Assembly: GCA_015680905.1 (NCBI GenBank)
Contig: CM027384.1
Coordinates: 64,921,001-64,985,000, forward strand
DNA: 64,000 nucleotides
Direction: 5' to 3'
Source: Coptis chinensis
Taxonomy: Eukaryota; Streptophyta; Magnoliopsida; Ranunculales; Ranunculaceae
Part shown: one piece after another, positions 24,156-35,998 of the stretch
Layout: each line of letters starts with the position of its first letter
Numbering within the stretch: position 1 is the first letter of the stretch
Made by a program: the position numbers and the translations under genes
Notes under the pieces: generated by a model
The model's input: the letters and a program-made list of their open reading frames with translations, nothing else
Database searches by the model: none
What the model was told of the DNA's origin: nothing

Positions 24156-25011
24156 TTAGTAATCTGTTGTGGTAGGCAATTGTTCATGAGAGCGATTAAT
24201 GAAGAACAACTCATAAACAAGCCCAGCAAGCCCACCTCCAATCAATGGTCCAGCCCAGTAAACCCAGTGGTTAGTCCAATCCCAGCTCACGAGAGCAGGT
24301 CCAAAAGAAACTGCTGGGTTCATTGAAGCCCCATCAAAAGCCCCACCAACAAGTATATTTGCACCCACAATGAGGCCAATTGCAAGTGGTGCAATTATTC
24401 CCAGATCACCTTTCTTTGGATCAATAGCAGTTGCATAAACAGTGTACACCAATCCAAAAGTCATGACAATCTCCAACACAAACGCATTCCACACTGAAAC
24501 ATCAGACGACAATGCGAAAGCAGACGTCGGCTGTTATCATACAACACAAAGGACAACATCAGTACTGTTATTACAACTTACAAGTTCAAACTGAAATAAT
24601 TAACTTTTGAATTTTAAGAGTCACACTTACCATGCCAGTTACAAATTTGAGGAGCAAGCAAGCAACAACGGATCCTAGGAGTTGAGCAATCCAATAAAGT
24701 ATACCACGCAACAGAGTAATGTTACCACCAATAAATGCACCAAAGGTCACCGCGGGGTTGACGTGGCCACCAGAGATGTTAGCGCCAACAGAAACTGCGA
24801 CAAAAAGAGCGAAAGCGTGCGCAATTGAGGCGGCGACTAGGCCAGATGGAGAAGATGCACCTCCATTTGTTAATTTATCGAATGCCATGCCGGAACCTTG
24901 TCCAGCAAAAACAAAAATCACTGTGGATATGAACTCAGCCAATGCAGCTCTTAACGCATCTGGATGAGTCGCTTCTTCGCGCATACCTAGGGCAATTCGA
25001 GAAACCGGCAT
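24156..25011 (-). CDS. Tonoplast intrinsic protein aquaporin (TIP1 type)
   Basis: This is a water channel of the vacuolar membrane. Two exons on the minus strand, 25011-24631 and 24530-24156, join in phase 0 across a GT..AG intron of 100 bp and encode 251 residues, the usual TIP length. Both pore motifs are intact: [12 protein letters not shown] in loop B and [11 protein letters not shown] in loop E. Residues around the selectivity filter fit TIP1: His in ASIAHAF (helix 2), Ile in [13 protein letters not shown] (helix 5), then Ala and a Val in the usual context. The start MPVSRIALG matches the conserved TIP1 N terminus. An in-frame ATG 93 bases upstream (25104) is unlikely because it overlaps the TATA-like box. 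The gene looks functional. Confidence 0.94.
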
Positions 25012-25101
25012 TGTTGATTGATCAAGATTAAATGGTTGGGAATGAGGGAATTGAGAATTTAGAGTGTATCCGTGGTTTTCAGACTCAGTCTCAGTCTGTC
25101 C

Positions 25102-25113
25102 CATTTATAGAAA
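25102..25113 (-). promoter_or_regulatory. TATA-like box of the aquaporin gene
   Basis: On the minus strand the sequence TTTCTATAAATGG lies about 95 bases before the chosen ATG. It overlaps an upstream in-frame ATG, which supports starting translation at 25011. Confidence 0.55.
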
Positions 25114-25321
25114 CTAGAAAATAACATAAGATATTTATTGCCAATTATTATTAATCAATGATATCCTATTGCTACAGGTTGTATCTTGATAAATTTGGGC
25201 AGTGCAGTAATAAAACATTAAATTGGCGCACTTTATATTCCTGCCCAGCACAATCATTTGTTCCTACAGCTATTTTATGCACCTCCAAAATGGCCTGGAA
25301 GTGACACGTGAAAGTATATAT

Positions 25322-26023
25322 TGTTAGAAAAATTGATTTGCACAAATCTATTGAGATATGAATGAGTAATTTGTCTCCCAAGTTATCCCGTTTGAGATAA
25401 GATGGGTTTCTCTTGAAACAGTACGTAAAGTGAGAAAAACCTTTTTAAAAAGGTGCACTAGTTCGAAACAGTGCATTATGCCGAAAAGATGCGACTTTTC
25501 GAAATATGCACTGGTTCGAAACAATATATCATGCTGAAAAGGTGTGATCTTTCGAAATAGACATTGGTTCGAAACAGTGCTTTATGCCAAAATGGTGTGT
25601 CTTTTCGAAATATGTGACTTTTCAAAGAGTTGCTTACTTTTTGCCAAGAGTCATTGTGTTGTTTCGAAGAAGCACCACTCACCTATAAATAGTAGATGAA
25701 TTTAGGGAGAAAGACACACCAGATCACACAGAGTTATGATATTTCTCTTCTCTCTCGTTCTTAATACTAAATCTTATGTTGTGTTCGCTGATTCTATAGA
25801 ATTGAAGTGCTAGCTTTCTATAGAAGAAAATCCGTTCTATTTTGGGAGACTGTTTCCCATCAACCTTCAAACACTATGAGGGGAAAAATCTATCTTAAGG
25901 ACATAGTGTATCTACACTAGGCTCGGATTTAACTAAAAAATACAAGACACTTACAAGACAAAATGTTTGTATAGTTTGGTAATTGGTAAAGAATAAGTAC
26001 AATTAAGTTGTATATTCCTAAGA
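25322..26023 (+). repeat. 5' LTR of Copia element 2
   Basis: 702 bp, repeated at 53974-55171. It contains several imperfect tandem units of about 40 bases built on GGTTCGAAACAGTGC...TTTCGAAA (about 25450-25620), followed by a CTATAAATAG TATA-like box near 25685. Confidence 0.93.
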
Positions 26024-26133
26024 ACTTAAGACAGATTTTTTTTCCTTCTTCTTCTTTACTGAATAGAATTTGTTTATGTTTTCTTTTCTGTTTTGGTTTA
26101 AAAGAATAACAAAGTGTAGTTGTATTTCAGAAT

Positions 26134-27550
26134 ATGGCAACACCACTAGTTACTCTTGTTGTTACTGTTCCTACTGTTGTTCCCCATTTTGTTCCTCATG
26201 GGGAGAAGCCTGAAAAGTTCAATGGAACTGATTTCAAGAGCTGGCAACAAAAGATGCTCTTCTATCTAACCATCCTTAACTTGGCAAGGTCTCTGTGGGA
26301 TAAGGCTCCTGATGTAAGCCCTGATGAAACCGACAAGGAGAAGGTTTTGGTAAAGGATGCTTGGTTTCATGCTGATTTCTTGTGTAGAAATTATGTTCTT
26401 AGTGGGTTGGCTGACTCATTATACAATGTGTATAGTGTGTTCAAGACTGCTAAGGAACTTTGGGATTCGTTAGACAAGAAATACAAGAGTGAAAATGCTG
26501 GCATGAAGAAATTCATAGTTGGTAGATTTCTTGATTTCAAAATGACGGATAGTAAGACCATCATAAGCCAAGTCCAAGAACTTCAAGTAATCCTCTATGA
26601 TTTCATTACTGAAGGAATGACCCTAGGAGAATCTTTCCAAGTGGTTGCTATGATTGAGAAATTACCACCATTTTGGAAGGATTTTAAGAACTATCTTAAG
26701 CATAAATGCAAAGATATGAATCTTGAAGAACTGATTGTCCGTCTAAGGATAGAGGAAGATAACCGTCTATCTGAGAAGAAGAGTAAGGATCCCATGGTGG
26801 CAAAGGCCAATGTTGTGGAAGGATCAAGTGCTAAGGAAAAGAGGAATCGCCAAGACAAAGCTCAAGGCGAAGAGAGTAGTAGCCAACTAAGTTCAAGGGC
26901 AAGTGCTACAACTGTGGGAAGGCTAGACATAAGGCAAGTGAATATCGCAAGCCAATGAAGTACAAGAAGCAAAAGACTGAAGCAAATGTGACAATGGACA
27001 CGCTTTCTGACAATGTTAATGACATGAACCTATATGTTGTGGTTTATGAATGTCTCATGATTAGAAATGAAAGGGAATGGTGGGTGGATACTGGTACTAC
27101 TCGTCACATATGCTCCAACAAGTCGATGTTCACCACTTATTATGCTGTGAAAAAGGAAGAACAACTCTTTATAGGAAACTCTTCTACTTCCAAGGTTGAA
27201 GGCAAAGGAAATGTGGTGATGAGGTTGACTTATGGGAAGGAACTAACTCTGAATGAGGTGCTCTATGTGCCTAACATTCGCAAGAACTTGGTTTCTGGGT
27301 CGCTGCTAAGCAAGAATGGCTTTAAGTTAGTCTTTGCTTCGGATAAATTTGTACTAACTAAAAATGATGTATTCGTGGGTAAGGGCTATCTTCAGGATGG
27401 GCTCTTTAGGATGTCTTGTTTTACTATTGCGCCAAAGAGCGCCAATAAAGTTGAATATTCTATTTACTTGATTGAGTCTTCACATGTATGGCATGGTAGA
27501 TTAGGACATGTTAATTATGATACTTTGTATAGATTAATTAATTTGGACTA
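26134..27550 (+). pseudogene. Copia element 2: gag, protease and pre-integrase part
   Basis: The gag frame starts at 26134 and runs 274 codons with the UBN2-type gag block (KFNGTDFKSWQQKML; AKELWDSLDKKY). A one-base shift near 26900 separates it from the next frame. The zinc knuckle reads CYNCGKARHKASEY in the shifted frame, so the last zinc-binding Cys has become Tyr. Protease carries the centre WVDTGTTRHIC (about 27082). The pre-integrase motif VWHGRLGHVNYDTLYRL lies near 27488, and the frame is cut at 27551 by the Gypsy insertion. The rest of the polyprotein continues at 40562. Confidence 0.93.
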
Positions 27551-27555
27551 TATAC

Positions 27556-28030
27556 TGTTTCGGCAATAAACTGCTTCAACATAACGAGAGCAATGGTAAA
27601 GAACGCACTAAGAAACAGAGGAATTTGATGTTGGGGGAGATGAAACTGAACCAAATAATGGCTGCCTACATACCCAAGATCTATTATCTAGGGATCAAGT
27701 TTCAACGTAGTTCCTTATGAAAAATAGTTTGATATTTATAGAGGTAGAGTAGAGAGTCCTTGTAGCTCAAGTAATATTGTATCTTGAATAATTATGATAG
27801 AGTATAACTGTCAACTGATAACTATCTCTTTGATAAGAAATGAATCTGGACATAAATCAACGTATATTAGTGGCAAGCCATGCGGCTAAGGTTCAGCCTT
27901 AGACACATGAGTTAATGGGCCTGTACATTGATCCATGATATTGCGAATTGGGCTTTAGCCCTGTTGATTAAATGAATAAAATAGAGACCCCTACTAATGG
28001 ACGTTTGCCACGTAGGTGGGGGTCGAAACA
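27556..28030 (-). repeat. 3' LTR of the Gypsy element
   Basis: Left copy of the 475-bp LTR pair. It differs from the right copy at roughly 15 sites. Confidence 0.95.
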
Positions 28031-28043
28031 CCGCCCCCTCTTT
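28031..28043 (-). other. Polypurine tract of the Gypsy element
   Basis: On the minus strand AAAGAGGGGGCGG stands immediately before the 3' LTR, where plus-strand DNA synthesis would be primed. Confidence 0.8.
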
Positions 28044-29642
28044 GTCAGGCGAACAAAGTTCACATGGCAAAGAAGAGAAGATAAATTACGGAAAATGTGA
28101 AATAATAAAAGAGTAAGCGGAGTGTATAACAAAGTGTCGTGTGAACGTAAACGATAAGAAAAATGGACAATCGGGCAGAAGTCGTGAATTATCGGAAACG
28201 AAATAATGTTAAATTAACGCGTGTAATGGGCCTTGATGGCGTAGTTAAAGAAAAAGATGGCGAAAATGTCTGAGAAAAAATAAAAGATGCACATAAATAA
28301 AATTGCAAAAGAAATTGATTGGCGAAAATGTACGAGCGCCACACGCGTGATAACGAAACTTGAATTCGATGAAGCGTGCCAACGGAATAGCGATACTTGG
28401 ATTATACCGTTGAAAATTAAACGTAGGGGCAGTTTAATAAGAATATGAGAAAAAAAGAATAAAAATACGAGTTGGAGTCGAAAGTGAATACTTGGGTGAC
28501 TAAAACTGTATGTCACCCCGAACTAGATAAGAATCCAGGTTAGATAAGAATTTACCCCGTAAAACTTATCGCCGAAATAGTATAAAACCGTATCCATAGA
28601 CCAAACTAGATCTAATAGTAAAACAGTAGTAGAAGACAAAACAAAAGTTGTTGTTTTCACAGGAGGAAACCAGCAGAGAAACAAGGTGTGGGTTACGAAG
28701 TCTTGAGAGGCTTCAAGCTCGCAGCAGTGGTGAAAAGAAGACTTAACGGCGATCGATCTTTTACAGCAGCCTTTCGTTGCATACCTCTCACGATTGTTTT
28801 GTTAGAGTAAGTGCCTATACGTATGCTGTTTTTGCCAGCCGAAATTCTCAACAGTTTTCTTTGATATGATTTTTTAGCATGTTTTTGGATGAGAAAATAT
28901 GGCAGTTATCTCAGATAATCCTCCTCCATAACCATTGCATGATTGCATATATTCCTTTTCTCAAAAAATAATTGGAATCATGAGGGATCCAAACTACCCC
29001 GAAGTTTGCTTGGGGCCGCGCCTTCTTGCTTAGAAATTTGCATGTGTTTAGTTTTTTTCGTGCATGAATAACAAGCCTTGCAAGGTCTTCTAAGGATCTC
29101 ACATTCGATACAGATGTTAAAGATTGCGACTTTCTTTGGTAATGCTCTGACAACTCTTTCTTGAACGGAAGTTGTTGCATGAGAGAGGCTTTCACACAAA
29201 GGACCACCTTTAATATGATTAACTTGGCTGCAAAGTGATGTCCCACTTTAGACCTAGAGTCATCTGGCGATAAGGCCATACTTCTTTGGGAAGGCTATGG
29301 AGGAAACACTGTGAGGAGAAAGATGATGGCGCCTGTATCAAAACTGGTTATAAGTTTTGAACTAAAACATGATATGGTGCAGCTCCCACAAAGGAAGGGC
29401 ACCATACCTGTGCCACATTAACAGAGTGCGATACTGGTTTTAAGTTTAGAACCAAACATGATACGGTGCAACTCCCACAAAGGAAGGGCATCGTACCTGT
29501 GCCACATTAATATGGCCCAAAATGAACCCGGTTTTTGTGCTCTCTGACCCGGTTTTTGACCTATCTGACTCGGTTTTCTTTTCTTTTTTTCAGGTAGAAA
29601 CTACCGTACTATACGGGCGTAAAATACTCGAGAAGAAAACTC
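28044..29642. other. Gypsy 3' non-coding region
   Basis: This lies between the polypurine tract and the antisense ORF. A minus-strand frame at 28911-29279 (122 codons) has no recognised domain. The plus strand contains a possible leader for the antisense ORF, and the segment includes the 90-bp tandem duplication listed separately. Confidence 0.5.
29343..29512. repeat. 90-bp tandem duplication inside the Gypsy element
   Basis: Two copies starting ACTGGTT(A/T)TAAGTTT and ending ACCTGTGCCACATTA lie in tandem with a 90-bp period just upstream of the antisense ORF start. Confidence 0.85.
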
Positions 29643-29643
29643 G

Positions 29644-31862
29644 ATGACGATCACAGACCTAGTGAGGTGGAAAGAAGGTGACAGATACAGCGACTACCTG
29701 GAACCGCGTCGATGGTCGCTTAAGGAAATAAAAAAAATACTAGGACTCGAGAAATTTGAAATGGAGGAAGTGTACAAATTTGAAACGAAAGTCGAAGAAG
29801 ATGAAGTAGTAATGGTTTACACACAATTAAATTGCAGGAGTGCAATTCCGTTGAGCAAAGAAATAGCGCAATTACTGGAGTGGTGGCAAATTGCACCGGG
29901 ACAAAGCGCCAATATCGTTCGTTAATCTTTACGAGAGCGCACCGTTTACAAAATGAATTTAACAGAAGGTTCGGGGCTCAAGAAATCTTCGCGTTGATAC
30001 GATCGAAAGCCATACTGACGAAAGGGTACATAAAATTTGAAGTTAAATTCAAGGATTCAAACAGAAGTTTTAAAGGGTTCCCAAAAGTATACACCGGATG
30101 GGATAGATTTCAATACCGCTTGCGAGGGAAGTGGAATCCGACAGAGTTTAAGGTGCCGAACAAATTTCGAGGTAAGCCAAAACATAATTATTGGAAATTG
30201 TACTATGAGTAAACTGTTGACTAACACGAGTTATTTTGTGTCTAACAGAAAACGCGAGTACACTACCAGATATTGAATTGGACAAGGAAGTGGAGAACAA
30301 CCTTCGTTTCTTCTTTCATGAATGTTCTGACGAAAGATTGGTAGATCTGAGCTACTTTGATGATATTGTTGATTTCCGACACTATGGGGGTATCGAACAA
30401 CGGCCCGATAATTCCATGGCAACACATAGTGAAATGGCGAAGAAGAATAAGAGTCTCAGAAATGCAATATTTGGCAGCGATAGCGATAGTGAAAAAGAAA
30501 ATGGAACGGAATTAACACAGCGAGAACTAGTGCTGAGTTTGCCAAGCAAAAAAAGTGAATTGTACAAAAGAAGATGTGCCACAAGAAAACAGGCGAACGG
30601 AGACCAAGAGAGACAACCAACGTTACAATGTATGATGCCTCGAGGGGCGAGACTACAATGCACCCAAACATCCCAGACGAAATATAATACATACTTGACA
30701 TCAAGAGGAAAAGGTATGTGCCCGTAAAAACATAGATATGTAAAAGTGTGGTGAAATGTAATATCTCGTTCTCGTTTGGTATATACAAGAAAAGAATGAA
30801 ATAGTGATACTTACAAAAGATAGTGCAGCCAAGAACACAAAGTCGATGAAAGAAAATAAACGGCAAAGCAAAATCACGGGGAGCAAAGAATCCAACAACC
30901 AGCGGCAAAATCTTGTCGGTGTAATATTACTCATGGAGGAAAACCACGAATCACATTATGATAAAGTTGACCTTTGATTTTACTATTGCGTTAGGGCGGT
31001 AAAAGAAATTTGTGTCCAACACTAAACCGATGAAAATTGCGGATGAAGCGAGATGTTCAAGCTTGGAAGGCGAAGTGAAGGGATCGCCGGGATTACGCCA
31101 ATGGAAGGGCTCGAAAAATATCAAAAATGTGACCGAATCACGGAGAACATCGGAGAATATGACGAGCAATGTCAATGATCTTCGATAGTATAAACCAGGT
31201 ATGACAATATTATTTTTATCGGTTATTGCAAACTTGTGTTTAAGTCTGAAAGATGATGAAATCAGATTTTTTTTTTTTTTTTTTTTTTTGATTAAAACGC
31301 GGCGTGAATGCGACAAAAAGAAATTCATGAAAAAAAGTCGCGAAGAAAAATATCGTTCATAATGAAGTCAATGCCTTAAAAAGAGATAGAAAAGTGAAGA
31401 TACTCAACCAAAATTGGAAGAGGCAAACAAAGCGTTGAGCGGAACCATCAGAGAGTTAGAAGACGAAAACAAAAACTTAACCGAGCGGACGGAAGAAGCA
31501 GAGGAGAGATCGTAGTACGAAGAATTTGGGAAAGCCTGTGAGATAATGGAGGAACACAAACACTTAAAAGCAGATGTGATAGAATTGAAGTCACTCGTGG
31601 TGACCAAAGATCGGGAACTTAAACGCGTCGCATAAAAAGAGGTAGAAAAATAACAAGCGAATGACGATTTAAACGAAGCGGCTCGGCCAAGATCACGTGC
31701 AAATGGCACACTGTGAATCGTCCGTAAGACAACTGACAGAGACTTTAATAGAAACGGGCGATGAACTAGAACGTGAGAAGATGAATTACAAGGATTTGTA
31801 CGAGTTGTATATGCGAAAAGTTGGGAAGAAACCATTGGATTTTCCCAAACCAATGATCATGT
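29644..31862 (+). pseudogene. Antisense ORF (aORF) of the Tat-type Gypsy element, with introns
   Basis: This frame runs opposite to gag-pol, between integrase and the 3' LTR, where several Tat elements carry an antisense gene. It opens at 29644 (MTITDLVRWKEGDRYSDYL). A frame change near 29915 leads to FNRRFGAQEIFALIRSK and GFPKVYTGWDRFQYRLRGKW. An intron with clean borders (30172-30248) joins in phase to ENASTLPDIELDKE and an acidic linker (SDSDSEKENG). Another probable donor is at 30714. Downstream, 31400-31660 reads as a glutamate-rich coiled coil (EEANKALSGTIRELEDEN; EEHKHLKADVIELKSL) broken by TAG/TAA stops. The architecture, a globular part followed by a coiled coil, is seen directly; its function is unknown. 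It is degraded here. Confidence 0.72.
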
Positions 31863-32699
31863 GATTGCGAGTATGTAATATCGTAAAGCTAAAAATTCTT
31901 TTTATGAAAATAAAAATAAAGTATGTGTTGGCTATTGAATATCATTGTGATGTCAGATAACATACCTGTATAAAACTTAGTGTTGTTGATTTATGAATGT
32001 AAAAGAACGAGACGCCCCCATGTAGAGAGAAAAACCTCCCAATATAGAACGATTGGAGAAAGTTATTGAAAGGTAAAGGGGACATGATCGTCCTCCATGA
32101 ACCTAGCTATTCAGGTGTTAAAATATTTGTACCGAGCGTGAAGCCGCGGCGACAACTGTTGGGTTGTCCGCAGGTTCAAAGTCGTCACCGTGCTGCTTTG
32201 GGACCAAACTAAAACACAACGCCATTGCCTTAGTAGTGGAATTAGCATGGATATTGTATTGTGGGAGTATTCCAATAATTGTTCGAGCAAGAATAACCAT
32301 CTTATTGACTTCGATTCCGTCAAGTAGGCATGAATCGACTTACTTGAACTGAAAAAGGCATAATATGAATGACCTCCATTAGAATGAGCGTTAATGAATG
32401 ACATTATTGAAAGTAAAAAAGTATAGGCGAATAGAGAAATGTAAAATGACAACCAAACTAAGAGAATGGAAGTTGAATGCCTTTATTGATGGATAACATA
32501 GAGCGAACTACATAGATGTATAGATTTGTTATTGATGGAGTAATGTAAAATTGCAAAAATTTCCTAACGGTAAAACTTGCGAAGGTGGTAAGCATTCCAT
32601 GGCTTCTCTATTATTCTTCCGAAATAGTGCGGGAGGAAATATGACCCCTTAGATCTTTGGGCGATCTATGATGTAGGGTCCTTGCCAATTTTCCCCAAA

Positions 32700-34000
32700 C
32701 TTTCCTGATTCTATAAGCTTTGGGTTTCTACAAAGAACCCGGTCTTGAGAACAAAAAGACTTAGGGCCGGATCTTCTTGTCGTAGTTCCGTTTCATGTCG
32801 ACTTGATACTTAATAAGCTGTTGTAGTCCCTCGAATCTAACCTCATCAATAAGAGCTTTTGACCGAGCCAAAGTAGTGTCATTGGAACCTATTTCAACCG
32901 CGAATCGACCGAGATGTACTTGGAAATCAGTTAAGTAGGTAAGACTGCCACACCATATGCAAGGTTAAAAGGTGATAATGCAGTTGAATATTTTGGCGTT
33001 GTCCTATAAGCCCACAAGAGCGGTGGTAACTCCTTGACCTAATTTCCTTTGCGCCCGTCAAAACGCCTCTTTAGGTTGGCCAAAATCACCTTATTGGTGG
33101 CCGACCCTGCCATTGGCTTGCGGATGATAATAAGGTGCGGAGAAGTTATGCCGTATCTTCAAATTAGCCTGAGAACTAACGAATTTCTTCAAAGACATCG
33201 AATTGTTTACCATTATCCGATACAAGTGCGGGGATGCCAAAACGACAAACAATATTTCTCCACAAAACATTTTGACATTGGAAGCATGGATTTGGACCAA
33301 AGGCTTTGCTTCTACCCATTTAGGAAAAAGTGTCGGTTGCCACAAGAAGGAATCATATACTACCCGGAGCTTTAGGTAAAGGGCCAATAATGTCTAAACC
33401 CCACTTGGCAAATGGCCATGGGCTTAGCATGGGATGCAACTTCGATGCCGGGGATTTTACTCATATTGTCGTGCTTTTGGCATGGCTCACACCTCTCGGA
33501 TAGGTGTTTTGCATCCTTTTGCATCTCGGCCACCAATAGCCCCCTGTGTCATAGCCTTATGAGCTAAACTGCGCCCCATGGAGTGGCTTCCGCATAAGCC
33601 GGAGTGAATCTCTTCCAAAACTTGAAGTCCTTCCTGTTTTGAGAGGCATCGTAACATAGGGTTTAAGTCCGAGCCTTTGCAATATAAGTGCAAACTTCCG
33701 TCAGTAACAGATATCACCAAAAACTTCCATGCATCGCGTTTGATTCTTTCAGCGAATTTTGGTTCTGGCGGAAGTGAAGAAACTTGCAAGTAGTGGATAT
33801 AAGGAAGACGCCAATCTTGTGCATCGGAGATCATCACTAGCTCTGATAGTATCATATCGGGAACTTCAGGACTATCATCTGCTTCATGTACCAACTCACT
33901 ATCTGTTTCGGGAGCGAATTTAGGAGGAACAAATGGATCTACAGATTCTAATGGAAGATCCAAAATATGGTCATGTTGTGAATTTTCCATCTCCCTTTTC
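32700..34000 (-). pseudogene. Gypsy integrase region
   Basis: On the minus strand the N-terminal zinc-binding block appears as EIHSGLCGSHSMGRSLAHK (about 33560-33620) followed by CEPCQKH. Core pieces include APYYHPQANGRV (about 33095-33130), the typical start of the third acidic motif region. The C-terminal part extends to about 32770. Several stops and frame changes interrupt the core, and parts of the catalytic DDE triad cannot be placed with confidence. Confidence 0.85.
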
Positions 34001-34049
34001 CGCTTCCGAGTCATCATTGGTGCGATTATACGTGGGTCGTATTTCGCTG

Positions 34050-34910
34050 TTGCGTACAAGCAAAACAAGTAATTGCTTTCATGTACATACAAGTCATGCA
34101 ATTCTTTTTCGGTAAAGTCAATGCTTGGCTCTTTTTGGAACTCCACAGTGATGTATCTTGACTCTTCGCTTCTAACGGCCGCGGATAGATAAGCCAATGA
34201 ATCGGCATGGCGTATGTCATTTCGGTCTTTGAGTGATAGAGATGCTATCAAATTGTCGAGCAAGGCTATGTATCAAACCAAGATAAGCCGCCATACGGTC
34301 ATCTCTTGCTTCAAAAGACCCGCCAAACCGATTGGCTACAAAGGCGAGAATCCGTGTATAACCGGAGCTTTCGCCCCCGGTTTCAAAGTCGTTCTCAAGG
34401 CACAAACGGCAGCCTCATACTCGGCCGTTATTTGAAGCGGGAAGCCAAAGTCGCAATTTCTCAATCTTCTCTCTGCGGGTTTAACAAAAACGCATCCAAT
34501 TCCGGACCAGTTTTATTATGGGAGCCATCTGAATAAACAATCCATAGGTCAATTGGATTAGGAATTGCGTTTACAAGTTGGTCTTCGTCGCCCCCGGTTA
34601 TTGGTGACGAGAATGTCTTCCATAGATTCTTCTTGGCGCAAGAAATCGTCAATAGGAGAATCATCAATCGGAAAAATCAGCTATCAAAGAAGCTAGAGCA
34701 TGTCCTTTTTCGTAATGCGACTTTCAAAGACAATGCTATATGCACTAAGATAACTTTCCCATTCGGCTAATCTGCTTGATTCTTGTGCATTCTGAAAAGA
34801 TCTTGCGTAAAGGACACTTTCGGTATAAACTCGACCAACCTCCCCGAAGTATGGTTTTAACCGACGAAAATGCATGAACCAATGCAAGTGCCATTTTTCC
34901 ATCTTTGAAT
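34050..34910 (-). pseudogene. Gypsy RNase H region
   Basis: Minus-strand pieces read HFRRLKPYFGEV (about 34850), WIVYSDGSHNKTGPELDAFL (34500-34560, the first RNase H acidic motif), then EARDDRMAAYLGLIHSLARQF (about 34255-34315) and DIRHADSLAYLSAAV (about 34170-34215). This order fits plant Gypsy RNase H. The pieces lie in different frames, so the domain is disrupted. Confidence 0.85.
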
Positions 34911-35401
34911 AACGAGACTCGGCTCCGATTAACGTCTTCTTCGATAAAAAGGCGGGTCTACCATCATCGACAAAAGAACGACACTAACAACTTAAGTTGT
35001 AGGTGCTAGGTACATGCCAATCGGTTGACCCGTTGAAGGACTTGTCAATATAGGAGGATGACCAAGTATTTCTTCACCGTTGCAATGCCATCTCACAATC
35101 AATGTTCCAAGTTGCGCCCCTTTAAAGTCCGGAAGAAGGGATGACAACGATCGGAATATTTAGAAATAAATCTATGAAGAAGCGGCAAACCGACCCGATA
35201 AGCCGTTGAATTTCCTTCTTATTTTTTGGTGATGACATATCAATAACGCGCGTATCGATCGAGATTAGCCTCAATACCTCTACGAGTCATGAGGTATCCC
35301 GAAATTTTCGGAAGAAAAAGGCCAAAAGAACATTTGGCGGGATTGAGTCTCATGTTATACTTGTTAAGCCTATCAAAACAAGTTGAAGATCGGAAAGATG
35401 A

Positions 35402-35962
35402 TCACCGGTAAAAAGCCGATTTAACGACTATATCATCAATATAAGCCTCCATTATTATCCCCAACAGATCGGAAAAAATTATATTGACAAGCTTTTGGTA
35501 GGTTGCACCGGCATTTTTCAGACCAAAAGGCATAATAGTGTAACAGAAAATGCCTTGGTCGGTAATGAAAGCGGTGAACTCTTGGTCATCAACATTCAAA
35601 GAGATCTGGTAGTACCCTGAAGAAACATCCATGAAAGATAGGCGTTGGAATCCCGCAGTGGCATCCACTAGTTCGGAAATTCGTGGCAATGGATACGGAT
35701 GAATCGGACAAGCTGCGTTAAGGTTTGTAAAGTCAATACAAATTCCGATTTGTCCGTTCTTTTTTGGCATTGCGACGACATTAGCAAGCCATTTTGGGTA
35801 AGTAACTCGTCGGATAAAGTTAACCGCAAGTAGCTTATCAATCTCCTCTTTAACTTTGAGCTTCCGATCAGGTGCCATTCTTCTTGGTTTTTGGTGAACT
35901 GGCCTGAAACTTGGATCAATGTCAAGTTTATGACAGGCAACAGAAGGGTCTATTCCCGGCAT
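35402..35962 (-). pseudogene. Gypsy reverse transcriptase
   Basis: A continuous 186-codon frame carries Tat-type reverse transcriptase motifs in order: EEIDKLLAVNFIRRVTYPKW, NGQIGICIDFTNLNAACP, PLPRISELVDATAGFQRLSFMD (first catalytic Asp), GLKNAGATYQK, and the catalytic YIDDIVVKS box. This is the best preserved part of the element. It ends at a stop soon after the YIDD box, so the thumb and connection are in other frames. Confidence 0.93.
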
Positions 35963-35998
35963 TTCCTCAATTTTCCAAGCGAAGATACGCTTATTTTG

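Noticed and set aside
24631..25104. Upstream ATG at 25104 as the aquaporin start
   Set aside because: The extension is not like TIP proteins, and the ATG overlaps the TATA-like box; the ATG at 25011 gives the conserved MPVSRI start.
30382..31328. Minus-strand frames of 93-150 codons across the antisense ORF
   Set aside because: They are shadows of the plus-strand antisense gene or low-complexity sequence, with no motif.
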